Assembly: GCF_022763305.1 (NCBI RefSeq)
Contig: NZ_JALEGT010000019.1
Span: 1-64,000 of the forward strand
Length of the DNA stretch: 64,000 nt
From: Marivita sp.
GTDB taxonomy: Bacteria; Pseudomonadota; Alphaproteobacteria; Rhodobacterales; Rhodobacteraceae
Reading direction: 5' to 3'
Under the pieces are notes generated by a model. That model did no database searches. It saw nothing but the letters and a program-made list of their open reading frames with translations, and was not told where the DNA came from. Positions 54,692-62,931 of the stretch are shown here, piece by piece; position 1 is the stretch's first letter, and every line of letters begins with the position of its first letter. The position numbers were made by a program, and so were the translations under genes.

Positions 54692-56956
54692 CTATTGCTC
54701 GGTCAGCTTCAACTCGATCCGCCGGTTCTGCGCCCGCGCTTCTGGCGTGTCTGCTGTATTGACCGGCTGATACTCTCCGAACCCGTTGGCCGACAGACGG
54801 CGCGGCGGGATGCCCAGATCGTCGATCATGTACCGCACCACAGACAAGGCGCGCGCCTGTGACAATTCCCAGTTGTCCGCGAAAGGCCCCTGACCGGACA
54901 AGGGTACGTTGTCGGTATGTCCGTCCACGCGGATGATCCAGTTGATGCCCTCGGGAATATCCTGCGAAACATCCCGCAGGATCGCAGCAACATTGGCAAC
55001 TTGTGCCCGGCCTTCCGGCGACAGCGACGCCTGTGCGGAAGGGAACAGCACTTCGGATGAAAAGACAAAGCGGTCGCCTTCGATCCGGACGCCGTCGCGG
55101 TTGCCCAGAACCTCGCGCAGTCGGCCAAAGAATTCAGACCGATATTGCTCCAGATCCTGATTTTCCCCCGCGAGGCGTTGTTTCTCTGCCTCAAGCCTCT
55201 GCCGCTCTTCCTCGAGCCGAATACGCTCTGCCTCTTCCAGTTGGCGCCGCCGCCGTTCTTCTGCGGCCACCCGCGCCAATGCTGTGTTGAGCTCGCTGCC
55301 AAGGCTCTCAAGCTGGATCTGCGCTTCCATGTCCCGCGCCTGGGCTTCGTCCAGAAGCGCCTGCAACGACGACAATTGCCGCCGCAGCGCGCCCACCTGT
55401 TGATTGAGCAATTCGGTCTGCCGTTGTGCCTCGGTTGCCCGCTGGGTTTCCGCGTTCAGACGGTCTCGCGCCTGCTCCAGCAGGAGTTGGCGTTGGTCCG
55501 CTTCGCTCAACCGGTCCTCGAGCGCGGTCTCGGCCGCAACCTGCGCGGCCAGCGCGGCCGCCAGCTGGTTGCGCGTTTCCTCAAGCGTTGCTTCGGCGGA
55601 CGTCTGTTGCGCCAGAGCGGCGGCCAGCCGTTGTTCCAGCGTCTGTTCGCTTTCGGTGCGCGCAGCGGCTTGCGCCTGCGCCTCTGCCAAGGCCTGCCGA
55701 AGCGCCTCGATCGTCGCCTGCTGTTCAGCGGTTGTGTCTTCCGAACCACTCAGATCCGCAGCAAGTGCCGTATTCTCTGCGCGCAGCTGTTCCAGACGCG
55801 CTTCGAGCGCATTGGCTTCGGACACGCGGATCAAGGCCTGCGACAGCCGCGCCTCAAGCGAGGAAAGCGTTGTTCGATCGACCTGAGCGTCGGCGATCTC
55901 CTGTTCCAAAGCGGCAATCCGGGTCGCCTGGGCTGCCAGTTGCGCCCGCAGGCTGGCCTCGGTCTCGCTGCCTTGCGCGACAGCGGCATCCAATTGCGCC
56001 TGAAGCGTCGCAAGCTTCTCGTCGCTCTCGGCCAAAGCGGCATCCAGCCGTGCCTGCAAGCTCTCTGCTGTTTCACGGCCTTCCAGAAGCGCTGCCGCAA
56101 GGCGCGCATTGAGGTCCTCTTCGGCATCCCGCGCGGCTGCAAGCATGGTCAATGTCTCTTCGGCCCGCGCCCGCTGCTCCTCGAGCGCCATGGTCATGGC
56201 CGTCAGTTCGGCATCCGCATCTTCCAACCGCGCGCGCAGAGCTTCGGCCGCAGCAGCCTCGGCCAGTTTGGCCGCTTCCTCGTCGCTCAGCGCATTTTCC
56301 AGATCCGCCACCTGAGCCGTCAAGGCACCGACCTGTTCGGTCGTCGCCGCATTCTCTGCCCTCAGATCCGCCACCAACGCCTCAAGCGCCTCGCGGCGGG
56401 CCGCTGCCAGCCGCGCCGCCTCGACCTGTTCGTCGATCTCGCTGCGGGCTGTGGCCAGGGCAAGGTTCAGGGCTTCCTGCTCTGACAAGAGCTGATCGCG
56501 GGTTTGCGTAAGATCGGCCACCTGATCCCGGGCCGAATCCCGTTCGGACAAAAGCCCCGCCACCTGTTCCTCGAACGACGCGATCCGGGCATCCGCCGCA
56601 TCAAGGGCCGCTGCCTGCCGGTCCCGTGTGGCGGACAGGGACGCGATGATCGCCTCCTGTTCCGTCAATCGCGCCTGCGTGTCGTCCAATGTGGCGTTCA
56701 ACGCGCCAAGCTGGTTGGTCAGCGACGTCGTCCGTTGCCGTTCCACGCCCAGGGCCCGGGCCAGCTCGGCAATTTCGGAGGACAGGGAGTTCAGCTCGTT
56801 TTCCTGCCCGGTGATGGTGTCGCGCAGAACCGCCTGCACCACCATGAAAATGGTCAGCACAAACATCAGCACGAGCAACAAGCCCGTCATAGCGTCCACG
56901 AACCCAGGCCAGATCGAGGCCTGGAACCGGGCGCCGGTGCGACGGGACAAGGCCAT
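54692..56956 (-). CDS. MotB/OmpA-like protein with a very long coiled coil
   Basis: Product of 754 residues. Near the N-terminus one membrane helix (about 22-43) carries FVDAMTGLLLVLMF, matching the MotB stator segment with its essential Asp (Asp20). A predicted coiled coil rich in Ala, Glu, Gln and Leu covers about 50-620. The C-terminal 130 residues are an OmpA domain that binds peptidoglycan: DGHTDNVPLSGQGPFADNWELSQARA and AQNRRIELKL. A single helix of about 570 residues would be some 85 nm long, far more than the periplasm's depth, so it must fold back or lie along the wall. It is three bases after the MotA-like gene and surely forms a complex with its product. Confidence 0.85.
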   Translation of the reverse strand: MALSRRTGARFQASIWPGFVDAMTGLLLVLMFVLTIFMVVQAVLRDTITGQENELNSLSSEIAELARALGVERQRTTSLTNQLGALNATLDDTQARLTEQEAIIASLSATRDRQAAALDAADARIASFEEQVAGLLSERDSARDQVADLTQTRDQLLSEQEALNLALATARSEIDEQVEAARLAAARREALEALVADLRAENAATTEQVGALTAQVADLENALSDEEAAKLAEAAAAEALRARLEDADAELTAMTMALEEQRARAEETLTMLAAARDAEEDLNARLAAALLEGRETAESLQARLDAALAESDEKLATLQAQLDAAVAQGSETEASLRAQLAAQATRIAALEQEIADAQVDRTTLSSLEARLSQALIRVSEANALEARLEQLRAENTALAADLSGSEDTTAEQQATIEALRQALAEAQAQAAARTESEQTLEQRLAAALAQQTSAEATLEETRNQLAAALAAQVAAETALEDRLSEADQRQLLLEQARDRLNAETQRATEAQRQTELLNQQVGALRRQLSSLQALLDEAQARDMEAQIQLESLGSELNTALARVAAEERRRRQLEEAERIRLEEERQRLEAEKQRLAGENQDLEQYRSEFFGRLREVLGNRDGVRIEGDRFVFSSEVLFPSAQASLSPEGRAQVANVAAILRDVSQDIPEGINWIIRVDGHTDNVPLSGQGPFADNWELSQARALSVVRYMIDDLGIPPRRLSANGFGEYQPVNTADTPEARAQNRRIELKLTEQ

Positions 56957-56959
56957 GGA

Positions 56960-58150
56960 TCAGCCCTCGCCTTTGTCGGCCTTGCGCCCAGACGTCCGCG
57001 CCATGCGGTCCAGTGCACGGGCAATGGCGTTCAGATCGGTGCGAAGCTCTGCCATGGTTTCCTGACGCCCGGCAGCCACTTCTTCGAGGATGCGCAACAT
57101 CTGCACGTCGATCGACCGCAACCGCATCCGGCTTTCCGCATCAAGCCCCTCGTTGTCCGACTTGTGCGACAGAACATCGATCAAGCGTTCCTGCGTATCG
57201 GCAATCCGGGCGAAGGCCGTCGCGCTGGGGGCTGTCGCCTCCATCCGTTCGGTCATGCGTTCGATCGTGTCGCTCAGCTGACCCAGCCGGTATTCGACTT
57301 CGGAGCGGCCTTCCTCGGACCGGGCGAACAAGAGCTGCATCGCCTCCATCTGCTCCACCATCTGGTCGAGGATGACCCCCGCTGTACCCATGTCGCCTGC
57401 TCCGTCACCATCGCCGCTGGAAAAGCCCAGCTTGGTGATCGAGCTCAGCCACTCCTCAAGCTCGCGGTAAAACCGGTTCTGGCCATGCCCGGCAAAAAGT
57501 TCGAGCAGACCAACCACAAGAGAGCCCGCAAGACCCAGCAATGACGACGCGAACGCGACGCCCATACCCGACAATTGGCTGTCGAGCCCATTCATGAGGC
57601 GGGCAAATACCTCGACCCCGCTCTCGCCATCCTCCGGAGCCAGTCCGCGAATGGTATCCACCAGCGCCGGCACCGTGGTCGCAAGACCATAGAACGTGCC
57701 CAACAGGCCCAGAAAGATCAGCAGGTTGACGATATAGCGCGTGATCTCGCGCGCTTCGTCGATGCGGGTGGCCACGGAATCGAGGATCGACCGGGTCGAC
57801 GTCGTGTTGATCTGCATGCGCTTTCCGCGCGAACGCAGCAAAGTCGCCAAGGGCGCCAGCAGCAGGGGCGCCTTGCCCTGGAATCCCCGTTCACGCTCTC
57901 GGGCAAATTGCTCCAGCCAGCGTACCGACTGGATCAATTGCCAGACCTGCCAGAAACAGGCCAGCACCCCGATCACGAAAACAAAGGCAATGAACCCGTT
58001 CAGATAGGGATTGGATTCGAACACGGGCAAGACCCGTGGCAAGGCGAGGAAACCGCCAAACCCCGTGAGCCCCAACACAAGGAGCATCATGAGCACCTGT
58101 CGGACAGGCTGGGAAAACTGCGGCTCGGCCTCGATGTCCGGCTGATCCAT
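56960..58150 (-). CDS. MotA/TolQ/ExbB-like stator protein with a helical cytoplasmic tail
   Basis: Product of 396 residues. Four membrane helices are visible (about 20-40, 50-72, 139-165 and 196-222). The last two match the MotA/TolQ/ExbB channel: LIFLGLLGTFYGLATTVPALVDTIRGL and LSGMGVAFASSLLGLAGSLVVGLLELFAG. The C-terminal 165 residues (about 230-396) are a charged, mostly helical tail in the cytoplasm. In this family, ion flow through the helices turns or moves the complex against a partner. The partner is the MotB/OmpA-like protein encoded three bases downstream. No flagellar, tol or ton gene is nearby. Confidence 0.88.
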   Translation of the reverse strand: MDQPDIEAEPQFSQPVRQVLMMLLVLGLTGFGGFLALPRVLPVFESNPYLNGFIAFVFVIGVLACFWQVWQLIQSVRWLEQFARERERGFQGKAPLLLAPLATLLRSRGKRMQINTTSTRSILDSVATRIDEAREITRYIVNLLIFLGLLGTFYGLATTVPALVDTIRGLAPEDGESGVEVFARLMNGLDSQLSGMGVAFASSLLGLAGSLVVGLLELFAGHGQNRFYRELEEWLSSITKLGFSSGDGDGAGDMGTAGVILDQMVEQMEAMQLLFARSEEGRSEVEYRLGQLSDTIERMTERMEATAPSATAFARIADTQERLIDVLSHKSDNEGLDAESRMRLRSIDVQMLRILEEVAAGRQETMAELRTDLNAIARALDRMARTSGRKADKGEG

Positions 58151-58222
58151 TCGGACAGTTCCTGACGATTTTCTTGTTCTGCGGGGCCAACTCTAGGCGG
58201 TTCGCCGCCAATCGCCAAGCTG

Positions 58223-58753
58223 TTAAGCGATCAACTCCCGCACCCGAGCACACAGCCAGTCGAGTTCTGCATCCGGAATGCCCAGTTCAGCCAGATGAGA
58301 GGCCGTGTTGAACAGGTATTCGCTGTTCGGCCCCCGCCCGCCGACCGCCCGCGCGATGATCTGCGCCTGCTCTTCAAGGGCCAGTGCACCGCAATACTGG
58401 ACGTGATCCGGGTCGATTACATAGGTCACGGCCAAAACCTCGCGACCGTCTGCGCAGGTCAGCGGCAGGATTTTCTCGAGATACGCCGAAGACACCAGCT
58501 CGCGTTCCCGCAGATAGGCCATCGTGGCGTCGTACTCGGCCTCGTGCATCTTCATCGCCAGACCTTCGCACGCGCTTGCAGGATGCGCGTCAAGCGCCAG
58601 CACCAGTCCCGGGTCCTCTTCGGTTCCGCGATGGTGGATCGATCGCATGCAAAAGCTGCGTGCATACCCGTTTAGTCGGGCATGCACCGTTTCGACCGGT
58701 GTGAAACCCGGATTCCACAAAAGCGATCCGTAGCCGAAAACCCAAAGCGTCAT
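58223..58753 (-). CDS. gamma-glutamylcyclotransferase (ChaC-like)
   Basis: Product of 176 residues. The N-terminal WVFGYGSLLWNPGF is the substrate loop of the ChaC/GGCT fold, and the segment AMAYLRERELVSSAYLEKILPL with its Arg-Glu pair carries the region of the catalytic Glu. ChaC enzymes split glutathione to 5-oxoproline and Cys-Gly. It is one of several glutathione-related genes in this window. It lies 72 bases upstream of the MotA-like gene on the same strand and diverges from the DUF2125 gene. Confidence 0.92.
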   Translation of the reverse strand: MTLWVFGYGSLLWNPGFTPVETVHARLNGYARSFCMRSIHHRGTEEDPGLVLALDAHPASACEGLAMKMHEAEYDATMAYLRERELVSSAYLEKILPLTCADGREVLAVTYVIDPDHVQYCGALALEEQAQIIARAVGGRGPNSEYLFNTASHLAELGIPDAELDWLCARVRELIA

Positions 58754-58812
58754 GATGCTGGTCCTGCCTTTCCGGGCGCGGTAAACACCAAACGCGGCAC
58801 GGGGAAAAGGGG

Positions 58813-59784
58813 GTGCGGGTGAAACGTCTACTTGGCGCGATCATTGTGGCCACGTTGGCCTATAGTGGCTGGTGGGTCTATGCTTCGAATGCCCTGCGCA
58901 CCGATGTGGCCGACTGGTTCGAGCAACAGCAGGCAGCGGGCCTTGAGGCGCGCTATGCCGATCTCACGGTGCGCGGCTTTCCCAACCGGACCGACCTAAC
59001 ACTTACCGCACCGGTGCTGCGCGCGCCCGAAAACGGGTTCGGATGGCAGGCGCCGTTCCTGCAAGTCTTTGGCCTGACGTATAAACAGGGCCATGTCATC
59101 GTCGCCTGGCCAGACAGCCAGACCGTCACAACGCCGCAAGGCGAAATTGCGCTTTCATCGGATGGACTGCGCGCGAGCGTCATTCACGACGACGGAACGC
59201 TCATCCGCACCAACCTCGAAGCCACCGTCCTCAATCTCGAAGGTCCGGATCAGAGTCTCGCGTTGGCAGACGTGAACGCGGCGGTGCACCGGATCGAGCC
59301 GAGCCCCGACACGTATCGCGTGGCGCTGTCGTTGGGCAGCATCGCCACCCGCACCCCGGGGATCGGCCCCGACTCCATGGCCAGCCTGCGCGCCGAGATG
59401 GATCTTGCGCTCGACCGCGCTCTGACCTTTGACCTTTTCGAAAGCAGCACGCCGCAACCCACACGGATCACCCTCCATCGCTCTGAACTCAGCTATGGCG
59501 GCGTGACGTTCAAACTGACGGGCGACGCCGAACTCGATGCGCAGGGGCGCGCCAGCGGCGAAGTCCACGTCAGCGCCGAGAATTGGCGCGATGCGATTGC
59601 CGCCGCTCAGGCGTCTGGCGACCTGCCGCCGGGTCTTGGCGATGGGTTGATCGACCTTCTCGGGATGCTCGCCACGTTTGGTGGTTCACGCGATGCGTTG
59701 GATGTGACCCTCGGGCTCGACAAAGGCGGGGTGCTTCTCGGACCGTTGCCCATCGGGGCGGTGCCACCTCTGGTATGGCGCTGA
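58813..59784 (+). CDS. DUF2125 family protein, membrane-anchored
   Basis: Product of 323 residues from a GTG at 58813; a second GTG two codons later is possible. An N-terminal helix (about 6-24, LLGAIIVATLAYSGWWVYA) anchors it or acts as a signal. The rest fits DUF2125: ADWFEQQQAAGLEARYADLTVRGFPNRTDLTL, WQAPFLQVFGLTYKQGHVIVAWPDSQTV and the C-terminal GLDKGGVLLGPLPIGAVPPLVWR. The beta-rich pattern suggests a periplasmic protein of AsmA/YdgA-like build. The function is unknown. The M20 gene follows after 54 bases. Confidence 0.87.
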   Translation: MRVKRLLGAIIVATLAYSGWWVYASNALRTDVADWFEQQQAAGLEARYADLTVRGFPNRTDLTLTAPVLRAPENGFGWQAPFLQVFGLTYKQGHVIVAWPDSQTVTTPQGEIALSSDGLRASVIHDDGTLIRTNLEATVLNLEGPDQSLALADVNAAVHRIEPSPDTYRVALSLGSIATRTPGIGPDSMASLRAEMDLALDRALTFDLFESSTPQPTRITLHRSELSYGGVTFKLTGDAELDAQGRASGEVHVSAENWRDAIAAAQASGDLPPGLGDGLIDLLGMLATFGGSRDALDVTLGLDKGGVLLGPLPIGAVPPLVWR

Positions 59785-59838
59785 GCCTTGCCAAGGCCAC
59801 GTCACCCCGCGACACTGGCGCGAACAGCGAGGTGACAG

Positions 59839-61113
59839 ATGACAGACGGGCTTTTCCAAAGGATTGATGATCGGCGCGATGATCTGATTGCGCTGACGCA
59901 AGAGCTGATCCGCATTCCCACGCTGAACCCGCCCGGCGAAAACTATGCGGCCATTTGCGATCTCCTGGATGTCCGCCTGTCCCGCGCCGGGTTTGAAACC
60001 ACCTGGGTTCGGGCTGAAGGCGCCCCCGGCGATAGCGACCGGTATCCCCGGTGGAACCTGATCGCGCGCCACAACGGCATCCGACCGGGCGACTGCGTGC
60101 ACTTCAATTCCCATACCGACGTGGTTGAGGTCGGCCACGGATGGACCCGCGACCCCTTTGGCGGTGATGTCGGGGAGGACCGGATCTACGGCCGAGGTGC
60201 CTGTGACATGAAGGGGGGGCTGGCGGCCTCGATCATTGCAGCAGAGGCCTTTATCGCCGAACATCCTGATTACGCGGGTGCCATCGAGATCAGCGGGACG
60301 GCCGACGAGGAATCCGGCGGGTATGGCGGTGTCGCTTACCTGGCCGAGCAGGGCTGGTTCGACCCCAAACGCGTGCAGCATGTCATCATTCCCGAACCCC
60401 TGAACAAGGATCGCATCTGCCTTGGCCATCGGGGCGGCTGGTGGGCCGAGATCGAAACCAAGGGTGAGATTGCCCATGGCTCGATGCCCTTCCTCGGAGA
60501 TTGCGCAGTGCGCCACATGGGTGCTGTGTTGCAAGCATTCGAAGAGACGCTCTATCCGGCGATGGCCGCGCGTTGGACCGATATGCCCGTTGTTCCCGAA
60601 GGCGCGCGCCAGTCCACCATGAACATCAACTCGATCCATGGCGGCCAGCCCGAACAGGCCAGCGACTATACCGGCTTGCCCGCCCATTGCGTGCCCGACA
60701 GCTGCCGTATCGTGATCGACCGCCGCTTTCTGATGGAAGAACCCATTGATGCGGTCCGGCAGGAGGTGATCGACCTGCTTGATGACCTGAAGGCACGGCG
60801 CGCGAATTTCGACTACGAGATTCGCGAGATCAACCGGGTCATCCCGTCGATGACGGACAAGGCCGCGCCCATCGTCACCACCGTTCATGACGCGATCCGA
60901 TCGGTTCTGGGCCAGGACCCGACCTATGTCGCCTCGCCCGGCAGTTACGATCAGAAACACATCGACCGGATCGGTAAGTTGAAGAACTGTATCGCCTATG
61001 GCCCGGGCGTTCTGGAACTGGCACATAAACCGGACGAATGGGTCGGAATCACCGACATGCTGGACAGCGCCAAGGTCATGGGACGCGCACTTGAAACCCT
61101 GCTGATCCCCTGA
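59839..61113 (+). CDS. M20 family deacylase (ArgE/DapE type)
   Basis: Product of 424 residues. The di-zinc site is intact: His92 and Asp94 in HFNSHTDVV, Asp123 in YGRGACDMKGG, Glu157-Glu158 in GTADEESGG, and a late His in the ELAHKPDEW segment. The dimerisation domain occupies about 195-310. It resembles acetylornithine deacetylase/succinyl-diaminopimelate desuccinylase and probably removes an acyl group from an amino acid-like compound. The substrate is not predictable. It is followed by a family-5 ABC binding-protein gene and a MocR gene, so a catabolic role is more likely than arginine or lysine synthesis. Confidence 0.9.
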   Translation: MTDGLFQRIDDRRDDLIALTQELIRIPTLNPPGENYAAICDLLDVRLSRAGFETTWVRAEGAPGDSDRYPRWNLIARHNGIRPGDCVHFNSHTDVVEVGHGWTRDPFGGDVGEDRIYGRGACDMKGGLAASIIAAEAFIAEHPDYAGAIEISGTADEESGGYGGVAYLAEQGWFDPKRVQHVIIPEPLNKDRICLGHRGGWWAEIETKGEIAHGSMPFLGDCAVRHMGAVLQAFEETLYPAMAARWTDMPVVPEGARQSTMNINSIHGGQPEQASDYTGLPAHCVPDSCRIVIDRRFLMEEPIDAVRQEVIDLLDDLKARRANFDYEIREINRVIPSMTDKAAPIVTTVHDAIRSVLGQDPTYVASPGSYDQKHIDRIGKLKNCIAYGPGVLELAHKPDEWVGITDMLDSAKVMGRALETLLIP

Positions 61114-61252
61114 GTGCCACGGCCCGTCCAAGGCAGATGCGCTGTTCTCTGATGGCTGGGCTGCCGAGGCCAATTTCCGGGCAGCGCCACAGCATGTGCT
61201 TGATTGCAGGACGGTTTGCCGTGAAACTGCGCGCAATCACAGGAGGGACACC

Positions 61253-62728
61253 ATGATCAACCACTTCCTTCGGGGCGCCGCTGCCGCCGCGCTGCTGTCA
61301 TTCCCTGCGATGGCGCAGCAAACCGACCTCACCATCGCACTTCAGCTCGAACCACCTCATCTCGATCCCACCAGCGCTGCCGCCGGGGCCATCGATTCGG
61401 TTCTCTATTCCAATGTGTTCGAAGGGCTGACCCGCTTCATGTCCGATGGGTCGGTCGTGGCCGGCCTTGCCGAAAGCTGGGAGATCAGCGCCGATGGGAC
61501 GACATACACATTCAAACTTCGCGACGGCGTGACCTTCCACGACGGCACCACGATGGATGCCGAGGACGTGAAGTTCACACTTGACCGCGCCCGCGCCGAA
61601 GACAGCGCAAATGCGCAGAAGGCGCTCTTTGCCGGTATTTCCGAAGTCACCGTGATCGACCCCGCGACAGTCGAAGTCACCCTGTCGGCCCCGGACGGCA
61701 ATTTCCTGTTCAACATGGCCTGGGGGGATGCCGTGATCGTTGCCCCCGAAAGCATCGACGGCATCAAGCAGACCCCTATCGGCACCGGCCCCTTCAAGTT
61801 CGACACCTGGGTGCAGGGCGACCGGATCGAGATCAGCCGATATCCCGACTACTGGGGCAACACCCCGGCACTCGAGGCGGCGACCTTCAAGTTCATCTCG
61901 GACCCGACCGCCGCCTTTGCCGCGATGATGGCCCAGGACATCGACGCCTTCGCCGGCTTCCCGGCACCGGAGAACCTGCCACAATTCGAAGCCGATCCGC
62001 GCTTCCAGGTCCTTGTCGGCTCGACCGAAGGCGAAACGATCCTTGCGATGAACAACAAGTTGCCGCCGCTTGACGATGTTCGCGTCCGTGAGGCGATTTC
62101 CCATGCCATCGACCGGCAAGCCATCATCGACGGGGCGATGTTCGGCCTTGGCACACCGATCGGAACGCATTTCGCGCCGCACAATCCCGATTATGTCGAT
62201 CTGACCGGGACGTCGGCTCACGACCCCGAGCGCGCCAAGGCGCTCCTTGCCGAGGCAGGGCTTGCTGACGGTTTCACCACCACACTCAAGCTGCCGCCGC
62301 CGTCCTATGCCCGGCGCGGCGGCGAGATCATCGCAGCGCAGCTGAGCGCAGTGGGAATCGAGACCGAGATCACCAATCTCGAATGGGCGCAATGGCTCGA
62401 GGAAGTGTTCCGCGGCAAGGATTTCGGCCTCACCATCGTCAGCCATACCGAACCGTTCGATATCGGTATCTATGCGCGCCCGGATTATTACTTCCAGTAT
62501 GACAACCCGGCGTTTCAGGAACTGATGACAACTTTGGGCGCGACCAGCGATCCGGCGAAAAGATCGGAGCTGCTCGCGCAGGCCCAGACCATGATCGCGG
62601 ACGACTACGTCAACGGGTATCTGTTCCAGCTGGCATTCCCGACGGTTGCAGATGCCCGGATCAAGGGTCTTTGGCAGAACGCGCCCACTCAGGCAACCGA
62701 CCTCACCGGTGTGAGCTGGACGGAGTAA
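61253..62728 (+). CDS. ABC transporter substrate-binding protein, family 5 (dipeptide/opine type)
   Basis: Product of 491 residues from the ATG at 61253, behind AGGAGGG. A Sec signal (1-21, MINHFLRGAAAAALLSFPAMA-QQ) exports it to the periplasm. SBP_bac_5 marks include LAESWEISADGTTYTFKLRDGVTFHDGTTMDAEDVKFTLDRA and IGTGPFKFDTWVQGDRIEISRYPDYWG. No lipobox is present. It delivers peptides or similar solutes to a family-5 permease. No permease gene is adjacent, whereas a permease-ATPase operon lacking a binding protein lies at 22134-25506. The 139-base gap after the M20 gene may hold a promoter. Confidence 0.93.
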   Translation: MINHFLRGAAAAALLSFPAMAQQTDLTIALQLEPPHLDPTSAAAGAIDSVLYSNVFEGLTRFMSDGSVVAGLAESWEISADGTTYTFKLRDGVTFHDGTTMDAEDVKFTLDRARAEDSANAQKALFAGISEVTVIDPATVEVTLSAPDGNFLFNMAWGDAVIVAPESIDGIKQTPIGTGPFKFDTWVQGDRIEISRYPDYWGNTPALEAATFKFISDPTAAFAAMMAQDIDAFAGFPAPENLPQFEADPRFQVLVGSTEGETILAMNNKLPPLDDVRVREAISHAIDRQAIIDGAMFGLGTPIGTHFAPHNPDYVDLTGTSAHDPERAKALLAEAGLADGFTTTLKLPPPSYARRGGEIIAAQLSAVGIETEITNLEWAQWLEEVFRGKDFGLTIVSHTEPFDIGIYARPDYYFQYDNPAFQELMTTLGATSDPAKRSELLAQAQTMIADDYVNGYLFQLAFPTVADARIKGLWQNAPTQATDLTGVSWTE

Positions 62729-62805
62729 TCCTCAACACCATGCGGCAGGGCAGGCAGCGTGCCGTCGCCACCCTGCCGCATTAACGCGATTGAAACGGAC
62801 GGTTG

Positions 62806-62831
62806 CCAGAATCTTCGTACGAAGATTCTGG
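62806..62831. repeat. 26-bp perfect palindrome downstream of the binding-protein gene
   Basis: The two 13-base arms, CCAGAATCTTCGT and its reverse complement, meet without a loop. A short GGCGCGCC palindrome follows at 62831-62838. It lies between the binding-protein gene and the MocR gene, which share orientation, and may act as a terminator or as a repeated intergenic element. Confidence 0.75.
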
Positions 62832-62884
62832 GCGCGCCCCATAAAATTCTTGGGCAAGGTGCGGTTCGTGGCCGACGCGCTCAT

Positions 62885-62916
62885 GGTAAGACCAGATTGC
62901 CAACAGGATAAGTCCA
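62885..62916 (-). promoter_or_regulatory. direct-repeat operator of the MocR gene
   Basis: On the minus strand TGGTCTTACC and TGGACTTATC recur 22 bases apart (plus-strand positions 62885-62894 and 62907-62916), i.e. two helical turns. Such spaced direct repeats, similar to the CTGGACYTAA half-sites of the MocR regulator TauR, are typical for this family. They end 16 bases before the MocR start, so autoregulation is likely. Confidence 0.6.
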
Positions 62917-62931
62917 ATCTAGACTTCCGGA

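Noticed and set aside
54692-58150. Calling the stator pair a Zorya defence system
   Set aside because: No zorC, zorD or zorE-like gene is adjacent and the flanking genes are housekeeping, so only the architectural similarity is reported.
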